64,000 nucleotides of DNA. It comes from Pleodorina starrii. Lineage: Eukaryota; Chlorophyta; Chlorophyceae; Chlamydomonadales; Volvocaceae. Both the position numbers and the translations under genes were made by a program. This document shows positions 34,801 to 47,444 of this stretch, one piece after another. The DNA lies in assembly GCA_030267565.1 (NCBI GenBank), contig BRXU01000036.1, forward strand, positions 372,001-436,000. Reading direction: 5' to 3'. Every line of letters starts with the position of its first letter. The first letter of the stretch is position 1. The notes under the pieces are model-generated. The model saw nothing but the letters and a program-made list of their open reading frames with translations, did no database searches and was not told the DNA's origin.

Positions 34801-37800
34801 GCCTGCGGGGGGTGCGGCGCGCGGGATGGTGTGTGTGTGTGGGGGGGGGGGGGGGCGGAGTTGGAGGGGCGGGGGTGAAGAGGGAGGGAGTATTTTGTGC
34901 TCTGAGAAACGGCGTTCCACCGGGAGGGACGGGAGAAGGGGGGATACACGCGCGTGTGGTGAGAAAAAGGACGTGTCTCGGTGTCTGACTTTTGGTGTAT
35001 GAAATGGAGAAGGGCGCATGAGGGAGGCGGGAGGGGCGGGTAGGCGGAGAGCCTTGCAGGCTGCTACCGGCGAAGACGCAGGTACCGGAATCGGCGACAG
35101 GGAGGAGGTGTGCGGCGGGAGGCACCTGCCAGCGTGCCCGGAGCCGAAGCCGAAGCCTCGCTGCTTGCCTACAGCGACCGGCGCCATAAGCGTCTCTCGC
35201 CAAAAGCCTGCTGCAGCACGGCCGTGTGGGTGCGCCCACTCGTTGCTAGCTGTCAGACGTATGAGCCTTCAGGCAAGCTGGTACCCGCGTACCGGCCAGT
35301 CGCCACCTACACGCTCCCTCCCTGGAGCGCCCACCTACCCACCCACTCACGCACCCATATTGAGACGCTGCCCACCGATGACGACATGCGCCGCCCCGCA
35401 CCGCTGCTCCACTCCCCCGCCGGCCCAACGCTGCCGCCGCCGCTGAACCCTCCGCCGCTGTTGCTGCCCCCATCGCCGCCGCCGCCGCTAATGCTGCCAC
35501 CGCCGACACTGCTGCCGGCCCCGCCGCCGCCGCTGCTGCTAAACTGCGCCGGCCGGCCCCACTGCCCCCCGCCCGCGGCGCCCGCGGCGCCGCCGGCATC
35601 AACCTCAGGGGCTACCGCTGGCGGCGGCCGCGGCGGCAGCGCCGCCGCCCCCAGCGGCCCGCCGCCGCCGCCGCTGCTGTTGCCCCGTGTCATCTGCCGC
35701 AGCAGTCCGAGGACCTCCTCCAGGGCGGACAGCGACGGCGCGGCGGCACCCCTGGCGGCGGCGGCGTCGCTGGCGGCGGCGGCCTGCTGCAGGTGCTGGG
35801 AGGCCAGCTGCAGCAGTGAGTCCAGGGAGGCGGTGCTGACGTCCAGGGAGGGCAAGGGCAGGGGCGGGTCCCCTCCTGGCGGCGGTGCAGCCTGCTCCTC
35901 CCCGCGGGGTTCATGAGGACGCGGGCGAGAATGGTGCTGCTGCTGCTGTTGGTGCAGGTGGGATTGCTGGGCGCCGGTTGGGTGGGCCGCGGCGGCGGCT
36001 GTCGGTGCCGACAGGCCCGAGGCGGATGACAGGCCGTCAGATGAGGACTCCAGCTCCATCGCGCCGGCACCTGCGGCGGCGGCGGCGGGCGCCGCGGCGG
36101 CGGCGGCTTGCAGGTAGGCGCGCATCTTGGCTTTGAGCCGCTCCGCAGCGACCTGCGGTGAAGAGGAGGGGGGCAGGGGAGCAGGGGCAGGGGAGCAGGG
36201 AGAGGTGTGTGGGGCACGTCTCGAATGGTACCTGGTGTCATTTGCGCCGTGGCACGCTGCGTATGTGTAACTCTGCGCAACCCTCACCCTCTCCTTCGGC
36301 CTTCCGTACCGTAACCTTCCTCTCCCTCGAAGCCGTCAGCTCCACTGACACACGCATGCATGCACATGATTGCACACGCCCTGCCCGAAAACCAGGGCAG
36401 GGTTTTGCAGCCGCCCTCCAGCCGCCCTGCGTCGTCAATTCGGCAGGCAGGGTGTCGACCCTCCGGCTGTGGGTCGACACCCCCTTTGTATGGTCTAACG
36501 AACGCTCCCCTCTTTGTGCCCACACGATGCACACACACATTTACACACATATACACACACACACACACACATTTTCACACCCGCACCTCCGAGTCGACTG
36601 AGCCCAGGCTGCCGGAGGGGCTGATGGGCTGCAGCCGCCCCAAGCTCGCAGACACCGACATCACCGACCCCGGTGCGCCGCTCAGGCCTGTCGACGGGGG
36701 CCGCTGCTGCTGCTGCTGCTGTTGTCCCTGCGCCTGCTCCTGCTGTCCCTGCGCCTGCTCCTGCTGTCCCGGCGCCTGGGCGGCCTTGGACTGCTGCTGC
36801 AAGTGGGGGTGCTGCTGCCCCTGCGCCTGCGGATGCGGGTGCAGCGGCAGGTGCGGCTGCAGATGGGGGTGCGGATGCTCCGGAAGCGAGGTCCTGCCGC
36901 CGCCATCGCTGTCCGCATCCGCGTCCGCGGACGACACGGACGACAGCACCGGCGCGGAGTTGGGCCGCGGCAGCGACACGGCCTCGAACACGGCGCTGCG
37001 CAGCGTGTCGGTGAGAAGGCCCTGCTGGCCGAGCGCCTCGCTGCGGGCGCCGCGGCCGGACAGCAGCGACAGCAGCTGTTCCAGCGGGCTGTCAGCGCCC
37101 GACTGCGCCTTCAGGTCGGCGGGGGGCGCGGAGGCCTGGCTGAGGGGCTGGCGCAAGTCGCCAGGCCCAGCGGCGGCGGCGGAAGCCGCCTCCGTCAGGG
37201 TCCGGACGGACACCGCCTGCGATGAGGCGAGCCAACGGCGGCCGCCGGGCTCCGGGAGCGCGGCGGCCGCGACGGTGTCGGCCCGCTGGTGCTGGGGCTT
37301 CGTTTCAGCTTCAGCAGGGGGAGCTCCGGCGGGGTCGAGGGAGCCTGGAGGGCGCGGCAGGGGGAGGTGCTGCTGCTGCTGCGAATCCGCTGAGTCGCCC
37401 GCGGCCGCCGCGTCCACCGGCCGCCACGCCGCCGCCGACCCCACGTCCGCAGCAGCCGCGGCGAGTGGCTCCGGCCTCGGCGCCGCATCCGCGACCGACG
37501 CGTCGCCGCCGTTGCTGGCGGAGTTCTGCGGCCGGGCGGCGAAGTCGGCGCGCACCTGCGCCCAGCTCCTCACCAGGTCCTCCCGGTCCTGCTCCGGAAT
37601 CGAGCCCAGGGTCTCCGCCGACACCCCCGCCGACTGGGTCGTTGCCCGGAGCCGCCCGGTTTCCACCTCCACTACGGGTGAGTCAGGTGCCCGGCGAGGC
37701 CGCGGTGCCATCGGTGGCATCGGTGCCACCGCCGCGCCTGGCCTGGCCCGGGTGCATGCATCCGGGGGCGGCGAGACAGGCGCCAAGGCCCTGGACAGCG

Positions 37801-40800
37801 ACGGCGCGCGGGCGCGCGGTAGGGGTTGGATGTGGTCGTTTCCCTCCGTTTCGGCGCCGCTGTAGGCGGATGAGGGAGCCTCCGACGCGCCCGCACCGTT
37901 GCCCGAGGGCGCCGCGGGACCCGAGTAGGTCCGCACCAGCCGATGCGGGGGTTCGGCGTCGAGGCCGGGGTCGGGGTTGGGGCCGGCGCCGCTGACGGCG
38001 ACAGCGCAGGGACTGGTGGCAGTGTCGCTCGGCCGCCTGGGGACATGCGGGTGGGGGTGGGTTAGACCAGACAACGCAAGGCGCACCGCGGCCGCAAGCA
38101 AGAGCGGCGTCTTCTGGGGCTGCGAGCAACAAGCTCGCAGCCCCGTGTGGTGAGAGAGCGCTACTACTGCAAAGGGCAGCAGTCCAGGGGCGGCCCCCTG
38201 TGACTTTATTCGATGCCGATGCAGCCGAGGCGGGCGCGGTGCTCCGTGGAAACCCTGCCCGTCTTGGTCCCGCTCGGTGACGTGCACATGCACCACGTGA
38301 TTTACCATGCACACTCTTCGCTGGATCTTTCGTTAACACATCAAATCTGCAAACCGTACCCCTCCATCGGCAGTGCCGAATCGGCACGGACGGCTTTCCT
38401 TCACTTTCCCCCCAATCCCCAATCGGCACCTCCACCAATGGCCTTAGCAGGGTCTGTGCAGCCCGGCTTGCTTCTGTCGCCCAACCCCACCCACTCCTGG
38501 ATGACCATGGTTGGTTAGTAACTGACCCGTCCTCCGCTGGTCCCAGATACTGCTCCCTGCCGCGCTTGACTCCGCCTCCTCGCATCCCGTCCAGCTCCTC
38601 CGCGGCCTCCGCGCCCTCGCGCTCCGCCGCCGCCCCGTCCACCTCCGCCACCACAGTCGCTACGCCCTCGCGCGCAGAGGGCGGCGGCGTGCGGCCGGAA
38701 CCATGCCCGTCGTCTCCGTAGCCATGGCGAGAAGGACTCCCACCTCCGTCACCGACACTGCTGCTGCTGCTGCGGCCGCCGCCGCCGCCGCCACGGGCCT
38801 GGCTGCTATCGATGGACTCTTGCGCAAAGAGCGGATTCGTGAAGGTAACGCCGGCGTAGAGACTGCGTGCAGTGTCCCGATAGCGACTGCCGGGGCTGCC
38901 GTACTCCTGACCCTCAAAGCCGCCGCCGCCACACGCTGCGTCGTCCGCGTCGGCCTTACCCACCGACGCCACCCCGATGCTGTGCTCCTGCAGCGGCAGC
39001 GCACCGCCACTTTCGTCGCCCTCGACTCCGGACACGGCTCCGGAGCTGGCGATGCTGGCGGCGCCGGACGGCGCTCCGAAGGACATACTCTGGAGCAGGT
39101 GGCTGCTGTTGGTGTGCTCCCGGGCGCGGCTCTCAGGCAGGACGATGCTGCCAAAGGCCGTGGGCGGTCCGCTGGAGGGGCTGCTGCCGTCCTGCGTGCC
39201 CGCCCCCAGGCCGTCCACCGATAGGGCCGAGAGCGGCTTCGGCGCGGCCAAGGCCACGATGTCCGGCCTGGACCCCGGTGGCCGCTGCTGCTCTTGCGGC
39301 TCCTGCGGGTGGTGGTGGTGGGGCAGGTAGTCGTCCCTCGTTTGCGGCTCCTGGTGGGGCAAGTAGTCATCCCTCGCGCTGGCGGCTCGACTGCCGTCTG
39401 CGTCGCTGGGCGCGTTGGACACGGATGCCATGGATGGCACGGGGGAGGCTGGCGGTGGCGGCGGCGGCGGCGGCGGGGCCGCCGCCGCGTTGCCGACCAA
39501 GTCTATCCCGCCGTCGCTGGCCCAGGCTGAGGGACCCATCGGGGTGGAGGTGGCCGCAGCCCCGGAGCCGCCGCCGTCGCTGAACCCCGGACCCGACACG
39601 GTCGACGTGGCCCTTACGGTGGAGGTGATGTGTTGCTCCCGCAGCGACATCCAGGAGGCCGGCGAGACGTAGTCGTCGTACCCCGACGCAATCCTGTCGT
39701 ACTCGAGTCGGCCGCCCGTGGCCGGCCGGCCGCCGGTGGCTCCCGCGTGGGGCCCCCGTTGGGGGCTGCTGATCGGACTGGGGAAGGACTGGCGAAGAAC
39801 ATATTTGTCGTACTCGTCGTCCCGGCTGCGCACGCTGCTGGGGGTGTCCAGCTCCGAAACCGCCGCCGTGGTGAAGGACATGGGCGTGCGAGCCGCGGTG
39901 TTGAATGTCGAGTCGGGTATGGAGTAGATGGAGGAGAGGTCTGCGGCAGGTTGGTTGGCGACGGGTTAAGGCTGGCGACGGGTTAAGGGTTGATGTGGGT
40001 TGATGTGGGTTGATGTGGGTTGAAGAGGGTGTGATGTGTTGATGGACGGGGAAAACTGCACGACGGCCCTCATCCCACAGGTTTTGGGTTGACGAGGCAC
40101 GCAGATGTGAGGCCGGATTTCGCAACGCGACGTCACTCGGCACCCAACCCATGTCATGTCACGGCCGGAAGTCCCGACCTGGCGACGCATCCCGAGGACC
40201 GAGCGGCAACCACGGTGTGTGCGTGTGTGTGTCACCGTATTGTTGTGCTGCATCGATTGCAATGGCCGCATATGGCTGCTCAGGTGCGGCCTGTGGTAAC
40301 CGCATTACACCACCACCTACCTGCGTAGCTGTTTCCCGCATGCGCCATCAGGGCGGACATCTCCTCCTGCAGCGGTGCGCTGCCTGCACCGGGGCCGCCC
40401 CGGCAGGGCAAGTGGGGCGGCAGCGGTTGAAGAAATGGATGGACAGCTCGCTTGGCCATCACCCGGGTGCAGGTCCTCACCCGCAAACCGCTTCCCGGTC
40501 CCCGCATTCCCGGACCGCTTACCAGGCTCAGTCGGGGCCGCCACGCTGGGAGCTGGGCTTGCGACGGTGACTGGGCTTGCGACCCCGGCATCGGCGCTTC
40601 CCGACACAGAGCGACCCATCCGCTGCGGGGAAGCCCGCGCAGCTGTCGCCGCCGCCGGGGGGTCGGCAGGTGGCACGGCAGGTGCCGGCCCCGTAGGCGC
40701 ATCCGCCGAGACGGAAAGGCTCAGGCCCCCAAAGAGCTCGTCCCTGAGTGCCTCTAGGGGTCCCCGTGGCTGTGCCGCTGGAACGGCGGGAGGTTGGGGC

Positions 40801-41336
40801 GCGAGGGCGGCAGCGGTAAAGGGGTATGGCTGCGGTTGCAGGGGACCGCTGGGCGCACGCGGGATGGTTACATCTGCCGCCGCCGCTCTGCTGCTGGCGG
40901 ACGTCGAGGCCAGGAGTTCGTTGTGGATGCGCGCCGCTGCCGCCAGCATGTCCTGGAGACTCATTTGCACGGCTCCCAAGCCGGCTCCCTGGCCCGGCGC
41001 GGCGGCGAACTTGTCCACGGGACGAGGAACTGCTGCAGCGCCGGTCACATGCTGCTTGCTGCGAACCGCCTGGGCTGGCCAGTGCTGCAGCTGCGACCCA
41101 GGCCGGTTTGACCCAACTGAAGTCCCATTGCCTCCGCTGTCACTGGGGGGAACGGGGAAGCTGCTGTATCTGGCTGGGGGAGCACTGCGTGGATATGGGC
41201 CGAAAGTGGAGTCGGCAGGGGCGTTAGATGCCGTAACTGGAAGCCCACCCAAGTCCGTGCATTGGATGCGGACTGTAGTTTCGCCTCTGGGGTACACGCT
41301 GACTGTTTGGTGATAGGTTTCGCCAGAGCCCTTCAT
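25851..41336 (-). CDS. Giant low-complexity protein with two CH-like domains
   Basis: Seventeen exons on the - strand join in phase: 41336-40523, 40383-40321, 39940-38527, 38036-36587, 36152-35355, 34802-33252, 32912-32856, 32660-32478, 32189-31979, 31521-31454, 30989-30766, 30274-29944, 29474-29187, 28069-27972, 27718-27638, 27273-27177 and 26933-25851. They encode 2936 aa. Residues 1 to about 2030 are Ala/Ser/Gly/Gln/Pro-rich with short helical stretches. CH-like domain 1 (about 2031-2245) has [28 protein letters not shown] and [15 protein letters not shown], then an Ala/Gly insert, then [13 protein letters not shown]-like domain 2 (about 2455-2575) has [46 protein letters not shown] and [14 protein letters not shown] domains bind actin, microtubules or signalling partners; the ligand here is unknown. 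The donors at 30766 and 29944 each have an in-phase alternative (30868, 30004). Confidence 0.75.
27313..27407 (+). repeat. (AGGG)n microsatellite
   Basis: About 95 bp of pure GGGA/AGGG repeat lies in the intron between the last two CH-domain exons of the - strand gene. On the coding strand it is a CCCT pyrimidine tract. Confidence 0.93.
27563..27621 (-). repeat. Degenerate copy of the dispersed cagcggagacgg element
   Basis: On the - strand it carries gagataccgt, agaagataccacagcgaagg and gacggagacggcg. This is a diverged version of the element at 13786-13834. It lies in a CH-gene intron. Confidence 0.5.
27762..27790 (+). repeat. Interstitial telomere-like TTTTAGGG motif
   Basis: Three telomere-like units (ttttaggg, ttttttggg, tttaggg) lie in a CH-gene intron. 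Confidence 0.55.
28311..28383 (+). repeat. Dispersed cgcagcggagacggagacgg element
   Basis: ggtataaagagaaatccgca begins a block nearly identical to the one at 21077 but lacking the tacttaccga segment before catacctgg. It lies in the CH-gene intron between exons 29474-29187 and 28069-27972. Confidence 0.8.
28531..29179 (+). repeat. (CCTCC)n / (CCTTCCCTCC)n satellite, about 0.65 kb
   Basis: A 5-bp CCTCC array with a central 10-bp CCTTCCCTCC block (about 28612-28770) lies in a CH-gene intron. On the coding strand it is a long GGAGG purine tract ending close to the donor. Confidence 0.95.
30551..30760 (+). repeat. cccttcatcccttcgt minisatellite in intron
   Basis: Alternating CCCTTCAT, CCCTTCGT and CCTTCATT units of 7-9 bp lie in the CH-gene intron just after the donor at 30765. 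Confidence 0.9.
32925..33055 (+). repeat. G-rich minisatellite in intron
   Basis: Irregular ggggttgggggtggggggcc units lie in the CH-gene intron between exons 34802-33252 and 32912-32856. Confidence 0.8.
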
Positions 41337-42253
41337 GACAGTTGCAGGGGGAACCCCCCTTCACACAACGCCTGCTATGGTGAACCGATCAGAATTATAG
41401 AAATTCATATGCACAAACCGGACAGGCTTCAGGCCGTCATCATTCCGCATGTCGGTGTCAGGGTCAAGGAGTCAGAACACCCTGTTCAGTGCTTGTGATT
41501 AAAGTTGCTAGCGTCAGTTCTTGTCATAAGCATGTTACTACATAGTCGGTTAAGGATTAATGGTCAGCCGTGTGTGTGGGCGGGCATTGATTTTTCTGGT
41601 CAACGTCGCCGTATTCCACGAACAAGCAACTCTTATCATAACCGCACCAACGCTCCAAGAATTAGCAGTGCTTGAGACGTTACTTTATCGCCCGGTATCC
41701 ATTATACAGTGCATTCTGCACGCTTCGTCCGGTGCACTCTGCGTCTACCAACTTGTTTCGAGAATGCTTGCATCCCGGGTTTCATCACAGAGCAGCTGCA
41801 GCGCCAGGAGGCAAGAATCATTTGCCACGTGTGTCGATGGTGTTTAAGACAGCCCCACTGATCCCGATGGTCCGCTTTGCAGGCCGGCGGGGCGGTCTCG
41901 TCAGAATGTTGTCAGCGTGCGCGCTCTCTTCGGCGGCAGGTATCGTAAGCGTCAGTAACCACCGTGTTGCTCATGATGCACGTCGTGAGCTCTGGTGATG
42001 TGAGGTCGGAAGTGCCAAAGTGTCGGAGGTGCCACGCAAGCCTAGCAGTATCTGGCTCTGCCCACGCCGTGAGCCGCGCGTTGTGTAACAGATCGCTATC
42101 ACGCGACGTGTTCTTATCGTATGCAGCGCTAATCCCTGGAGATCCCCTTTTCCTGGGAAAAGGGAGTATCTTTGTCCAACAGCTTGCATGCCCTTGGAGC
42201 TGAGACGCCACATTCCCCGCCAACCATGACCATCACATTACTGTGCCTCGTAG
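41337..42253. other. Divergent promoter region
   Basis: This separates the CH-domain gene (- strand, ATG at 41336) from the small + strand gene at 42254. It is less GC-rich than the flanks. It probably holds both 5' regions, including the missing first exon of the small gene. No complete ORF with family motifs is seen. Confidence 0.45.
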
Positions 42254-43390
42254 TAAGGAGAGTAAGGAGAACGCTGAGCGAAAGAAGGAGGAGCAGTGGC
42301 GCGCACAGCAAGAGCTATTGGCCGAGCGCCGCGCTAAGGTAAAGCCTTGCCAGCGGTGCAGCACCGCCATCCGCCGCGGCACCGGCACCCCTCCAGTGCG
42401 CGTGCGCCGGCTGCATTACGCCCTCTTTGCGCAGCGGGATTGTATGGCCTTGCGCCGGAACTCTGAACGGCGACCTGGGTGCTCTCCCTTCGGTGTGATA
42501 GGCGTTGTTCATCGGACGCACGCTTCCCCCGAGACCGTACTGCCCTCGCCGGCAACCCTTCCACTGTAGCGGCCATTCCCGCGGTTCCGCATCGCTGCCC
42601 TGCTGGTTATGCGCTGAAGCCCCCTTATTGGTCCTGAGACACAAGGCGGCCGCATGAAGAAGTTCACACATTCGCAGTTTGGTGTCGAGCCGTATTTCAT
42701 AGTTAATTCCGGTGCCGTGGTGGCGTAGAACAACGAAATCATCACCTCGCGGTGATGCGGCCTGCGGGCCTGCAGGCCCTCAATCCCTCCTGCCGCCCTG
42801 AGGGGAGCTGAGCTTGCCACCCTCTCCTGCGGTTGCTGCTGTGCCATATGCGTGTTGCGCAGCGGGAGCGCTTGAATCAGTCGTTTGGCCGCAAGGACGC
42901 CAAGCAGGGCGGCAAGTCTGCACAGCAGGAGCAGCGGTCCGCGCCGCCGCCGCCATCAAAGCGGGCCGCTCGTGAGGAGGTGAGCCCCGCGCGTCGGCGC
43001 GCAGGCAGGCAGGCAGGCTTGTCCACTGCATGTTCCGTATGACGTTCTGCTGCAGTGTCAATATACATAAGAGTTTATGGAGTGGAGGTTCCTTCACGCA
43101 CGTGTACAGCCTGGAACCGTTTGGCACAACAGAGCCATGCCTTTATCCGTCCCTCGGCGGTGTGGGCACTGGGCACCAAAGGACGCCCGCTCGTCAGAGG
43201 GATACTGTGCGGTGGCTGTGTAAGTTTTGGCACTTCAACGCTGGATGGTACACGCGAACGTTAAATAGTTGGCATGCCCTGCTGCCTGTTGCAGGTTGTG
43301 GTGATGGAGGATGACGAGGAGCCGGCGCCCAAGGCCGCCGGGGGCAACCCGTTGTCCGGCCTGTTTGGCGGTTTGTTTGGCAAGAAGTAA
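42254..43390 (+). CDS. Small basic, charged protein; start unresolved
   Basis: Three phase-matched exons are visible: 42254-42338, 42863-42979 and 43295-43390. They give 98 residues plus an unknown N-terminus. Exon 1 encodes KESKENAERKKEEQW and AQQELLAERRAK, a charged helix. Exon 2 encodes RERLNQSFGRKDAKQGGKS with a PPPP linker. Exon 3 encodes an acidic MEDDEEPAP stretch and ends GLFGGLFGKK. No in-frame ATG precedes the first block, and the frame runs back to a stop about 60 nt upstream. The start is therefore probably in an upstream exon joined at the AG ending at 42253. A GTG start at 42243 is unlikely in a eukaryote. I do not recognise the family. The exon 2 and 3 borders are good. Confidence 0.62.
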
Positions 43391-46312
43391 AGCGGATCGA
43401 GGGCCGCCCGGTGCACTGCCGTGGTGAGGATGCACCCCCTCACCGCACACATATGCGGACTGGTAGGTTTGAGGCCACCTCGCGGCTCGTTGTGGCGGCG
43501 ATCAACGCGGACCGGTACTGGATGGCTGGATGGGTCGTATTGCTGCCTTCGTTCGCGGCCTTGTCAAGGTGGTTCTATTGATAGTTGCTGGTGGTATTTT
43601 CCTTCGTTGTGTAATAAGCAACGTAACACGTGAAACAGGATTGTGGGCAACCTAATATTTGTAGGATTGCGTCGTCCAGTTTTGCTTGGCCCAGGTTTTG
43701 CAAGGGGCATTTTGGCCTGGTTCGCTCGCATATATACATATCAATGCTGAGTGGTCACGCAAGGACGGAATTATATGCGGTGCTGCAAACCTCTTGCGTG
43801 AGCTTCCATGTTCCCTCCCTCCACTACCGGCCCCGGTCCGCTGTTGTGTCGTATCGTACGCGTGTGTACGAGGCCGCCCTGAACTCCTGCAATGACTGAT
43901 GCGTTTATACTTTGAGAAAGCCAACGTGTGGGTTGCATGGCAGGTGTTGTTTTTTTATCTGCCATCGTTCTGGCGTTTCCTCTTAAACGTTGCGCGTGAA
44001 ATACCAGACTACCGAAAGTTAGTTAATCACCACCTGCTGCATGTTCTGGTTCCTGGCCTGTTGCCTCGTTCCTTGATGCTCGGGTGGTCGGTTCTATCTG
44101 CTGTACCCAGAAATGGCCCATCCACACAGGTAGGGCATCTGTCATCTTTCTGGCCCATACGCAGCAGCCCGTTGTGGCATCAGGCACGACTGATCCGGGC
44201 GCAAGTGTGTGTGTGTGCGGTGCGGCGCAACCGTTTCTGGCTGGTGGCGGGTGCGCGGTGCAGGGAAGCACGGCAAGACGTTCTTTGTTGTGAATGGGTC
44301 GCCACGCACGGCAGGCGAGCCGCCAGGCGGGCGGAGGTCTCATGCAGGAATCAGGGGCCGTGGGTGGTTATCCAGACAGTCAAATTGTAATGGTCTCGTC
44401 GTGCTGATGGTCCCCCGTCAGAAAATGGAAGTTTATATGGATGCATGCAAGGGCCAGTCCATCCATCCTGGCTGGGCATACGGTGCATTGATGACCGGGA
44501 GTTCATTACATCTCCGGCGCTGCCCCGCCCCGGCTGGTCCCACACACTGTGCATCGATGCACGGACCTCGTTGACTCACTTCACTTCGCAATGTGCACGA
44601 CGTGTCAAGCAAACCGTTGGCTACGTACGACGGATGGGACGACTGTACGGCACTGGAGGAACGCAGGAGGGGGACCCGTTGAGTGAGCTGATCCTTGGAT
44701 ATCCTCGCATGTCCCATCCACCCACATTTCTTTGTGTCATCATTGCCGACACCTCACACAACAACGCAGATAGATCGCAACTGGACATGGTACCAATACG
44801 CGCACGAAAGAAATGTACTTAGTGAACACGCATGCAGCCGCATCGATGGCGGCCGACTGCCCACCACTGTGTGCCCTCTTGATATGATGACATGTTGTTT
44901 GATGAGGCACCAAAGGCAAGTCAACCTAACAGCCACGTGTGGGTGTTGCTCCTCTGCCTCTACATTGCGCCCCGTGGGCCTCCGGCGCCCCATGGGGCCT
45001 CCCAGCCACGGGGCCTCTACGCTACATTGCTGCGCGCGCACACGCTCTCGCACAAACACAAATTCTAGCAACAGAATACACACGCACGCAGGTGCGTGTG
45101 ACCCACGACCCCTTCGTTCGACTTCTTGTCAGCAAGACAGACCTGCCTGCAACTACCTCTAGCGCCAGCCCCCATAAATTCCGCAGTTCCTGCATGGACA
45201 CTCTATCTCCTGCCCACATGTTCTGCTCTTTCGACACTGCCAAGCAAGTACGCGGCGGATGGATCAACTACCTGCCAGCCAACTACCTGTAAGCTTGCAC
45301 TGACCACGCACCTGCTGAGTGCGGTTACGTAATGGACAGCGGCGCCGTGCACAGCTCCCAACGAAAAGACACCACATACACATGCCATCGGCTTTTGAGA
45401 ACATGACAGCCCATGCATGAATGAAATCCCGGGCGCCTCGATCAAACGGCGGGCTTCAACTAACTGAGCGGGTAGAAATAAACTGCAGTGGACTAATCTG
45501 CTGAAAGGCGCATTTTGCCGAGGAAGGCACTTTCTACTCATGACCCACCCGCTTATTACGGGTAGACAGCAGCGAGCGAGCATGTGTATGTCCTAGCAAG
45601 CAAGGTGTACAAAAACAAATTCCAGTCTGCGCCGCTTTCGCCATCACGCAACTGGGGCCGCATACCTACGCGCCGCCGCCACGTACGACCGGCCTTGGTC
45701 GCGTGAACGAAGACGACAACACGCAGTCAGCGCCGCTCACCGACAAGCCACACCACCGATCGATCGATGTGTGTGTGTGTGGAGATGCAAACCACTCGAC
45801 ATCGAGGTGGTAGGTGCCAACACCAGAGATCAAGTGCAGACTGCAGAGAATCACGAAGCGATTGCAGAACGAACATGCATGAAGCGCAAGCCTGTACACT
45901 AAGAAACCCAGAAGCGTCTCAGCCGGCATATGCACGCACCCAATCTGAAGCCTGTCACGCACGCTCTGTGAACGAAGGAGGACCAGCGAGCGCGCAATCA
46001 ACGGGCCCCAACTAGCAATGTGACGCCCGCCTATTACCGTTTCGTGTGGCAATCAAGAGCCTCAGACGAAGCCATACACACCCAACCAATACTGCATAAT
46101 TGTGGACGCTCTCGACCACGCAGTAACCCAAGCAAGCACAGCTCATGCACACTGCTCACAGGGTGCCCCTGCCTGCCTCTCCAAACGTCCGCACGCAATC
46201 GGCCCCCTGACCAAGCGTGTCCCGAGGACAAGGCAGGCAGGCTTGACCAAATATGTGCGTGGCATTGCTCTTTCGTTCCAGCAGGAGCTGTTCTGGGGCC
46301 ACTCCTGGCTGG
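43391..46312. other. Intergenic, about 2.9 kb; no gene supported
   Basis: A TGTAA poly(A) signal at 43610-43614 fits the end of the small + strand gene. The rest is lower in GC and lacks long open frames, recognisable domains or tRNA-like folds. The part near 46312 is probably the 3' UTR of the membrane-protein gene. Confidence 0.5.
43610..43614 (+). terminator. TGTAA poly(A) signal of small basic protein gene
   Basis: TGTAA lies 220 nt after the stop codon at 43390, at a normal distance for a green-algal 3' UTR. Confidence 0.45.
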
Positions 46313-47444
46313 CTACGCGGATTCCGCGCCACCCTGCTGGCCATCCGCTGGTGCTTCGGTTGGTGCATCCCGCGCATTCTGCAACTGTTGCTGCTGGCGC
46401 CGCGGCAGCGGCGGGACCTGCTCGTGTTGCTCCTCCTGATGCCGCCATTGGTGATGGCGATTTTGGTAATGCTGCTGCTGCTGCTGCTGCTGCAGCACTT
46501 CTGGTGGCGGCGGGGGTGGAGGCGCCAGCAGGTCCTCCATGGACGCCGACGACGGCGGGGATAGAGAGGAAGACGATGTGGAGGGCGAGGGAGATGGCGA
46601 CGGCGGTGACGCTGCAGTCGCAGGCGGGGAGTGCGGCCGCTGCGGTGCATCGACCGCCGCGGTGTCTCGCCTGTGCGCGCCACCATGGGACTGCATGCTT
46701 GCGTCAGGCGCCAGCCGCCCGCTGCCTCCAGTGCGAGGCCATTCATCGAGCGGTCGCTGGGAGGTAGGATAGGAGTGTTCTCCCTCGGGGGGCGCTGGTT
46801 GTGGCTTGCTGTCTGGCAGCGAGGTGATAGGCTCTGGCTGCTGCCGCTGCAGATGGGCTTTCAGGCCTTCCGCCGCCCATTGGGCGACCAAGCTTGTTTG
46901 AGACCTTCAGCAACGGGTGTGATGGGGAAGGGAGAGGGAAAGGAGAGTCTTAGACAACCGCTGACACCACGGCCTTTGGAAGGGGCTGGGGGGGGGCGCA
47001 CGCAATCACACAGGCGGCCGGATAAAGCATGGTAAGCGCTGGTATCGACGTCTCAGAAGTTCCCCAGGCAGACCCTCCCCAGCCCCATGAGCATCCAAGA
47101 CTTACCATGGGACCCAGGCGGTCGCTCTCCTCAACAAGCCGATACTCAAGTGTGCCACAAGTAGCCACGCCAAGAGAGCAGCAGCTATTGCCGAAAAAGC
47201 GAGTGCCATCCAGGCCCAAATACATAGCCAAAAGCCGAGGGTTATCCCTATGGACAGTGGATACCAAGTTGAAACGCGAAGGATGAAGCTCGGGCGGGCG
47301 GCAGTTGAAACAGCGCAGCTTACCGAAGGCAAACGCCGCGCCAACCAGGGCAGCCAATGCGCAAAAAGTCAGGATCAAAGCCACTATAAGTGCTAGAGCG
47401 GTTACAGCTGAGGCCACACCGGCTGCGGAGCAAACGCCCTGCAT
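46313..47444 (-). CDS. Small multi-pass membrane protein, Gln/Pro-rich tail
   Basis: Three exons on the - strand (47444-47324, 47247-47106, 46904-46313) join in phase 1 and phase 2 and give 284 aa. Exon 1 is almost entirely hydrophobic (VTALALIVALILTFCALAAL, about residues 14-33). Exon 2 adds two more hydrophobic runs (ITLGFWLCIWAWMALAF and AIAAALLAWLLVAHL), so two to four membrane passes are likely. Exon 3 is hydrophilic, with SLVAQWAAEGLKAHLQRQQ, then Pro/Ser- and poly-Gln-rich sequence ending at TAG 46313. Both donors are strong (GTAAGC, GTAAGT), and a long CT tract precedes the last acceptor. The unspliced frame in exon 2 also stays open but destroys the hydrophobic pattern. I do not recognise the family. 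Confidence 0.65.

Noticed and set aside
42243..42569. 108-aa frame starting at GTG
   Set aside because: GTG initiation is unlikely here. The frame continues past a good donor at 42339 into non-protein-like sequence.
44754..45083. Possible gene in the 43.4-46.3 kb gap
   Set aside because: Short frames only, with no splice-consistent chain or family motif.
47102..47344. Unspliced continuation of membrane-protein exon 1 in either frame
   Set aside because: Strong GTAAGC and GTAAGT donors and phase matching support removal of 47248-47323, which restores hydrophobic helices.
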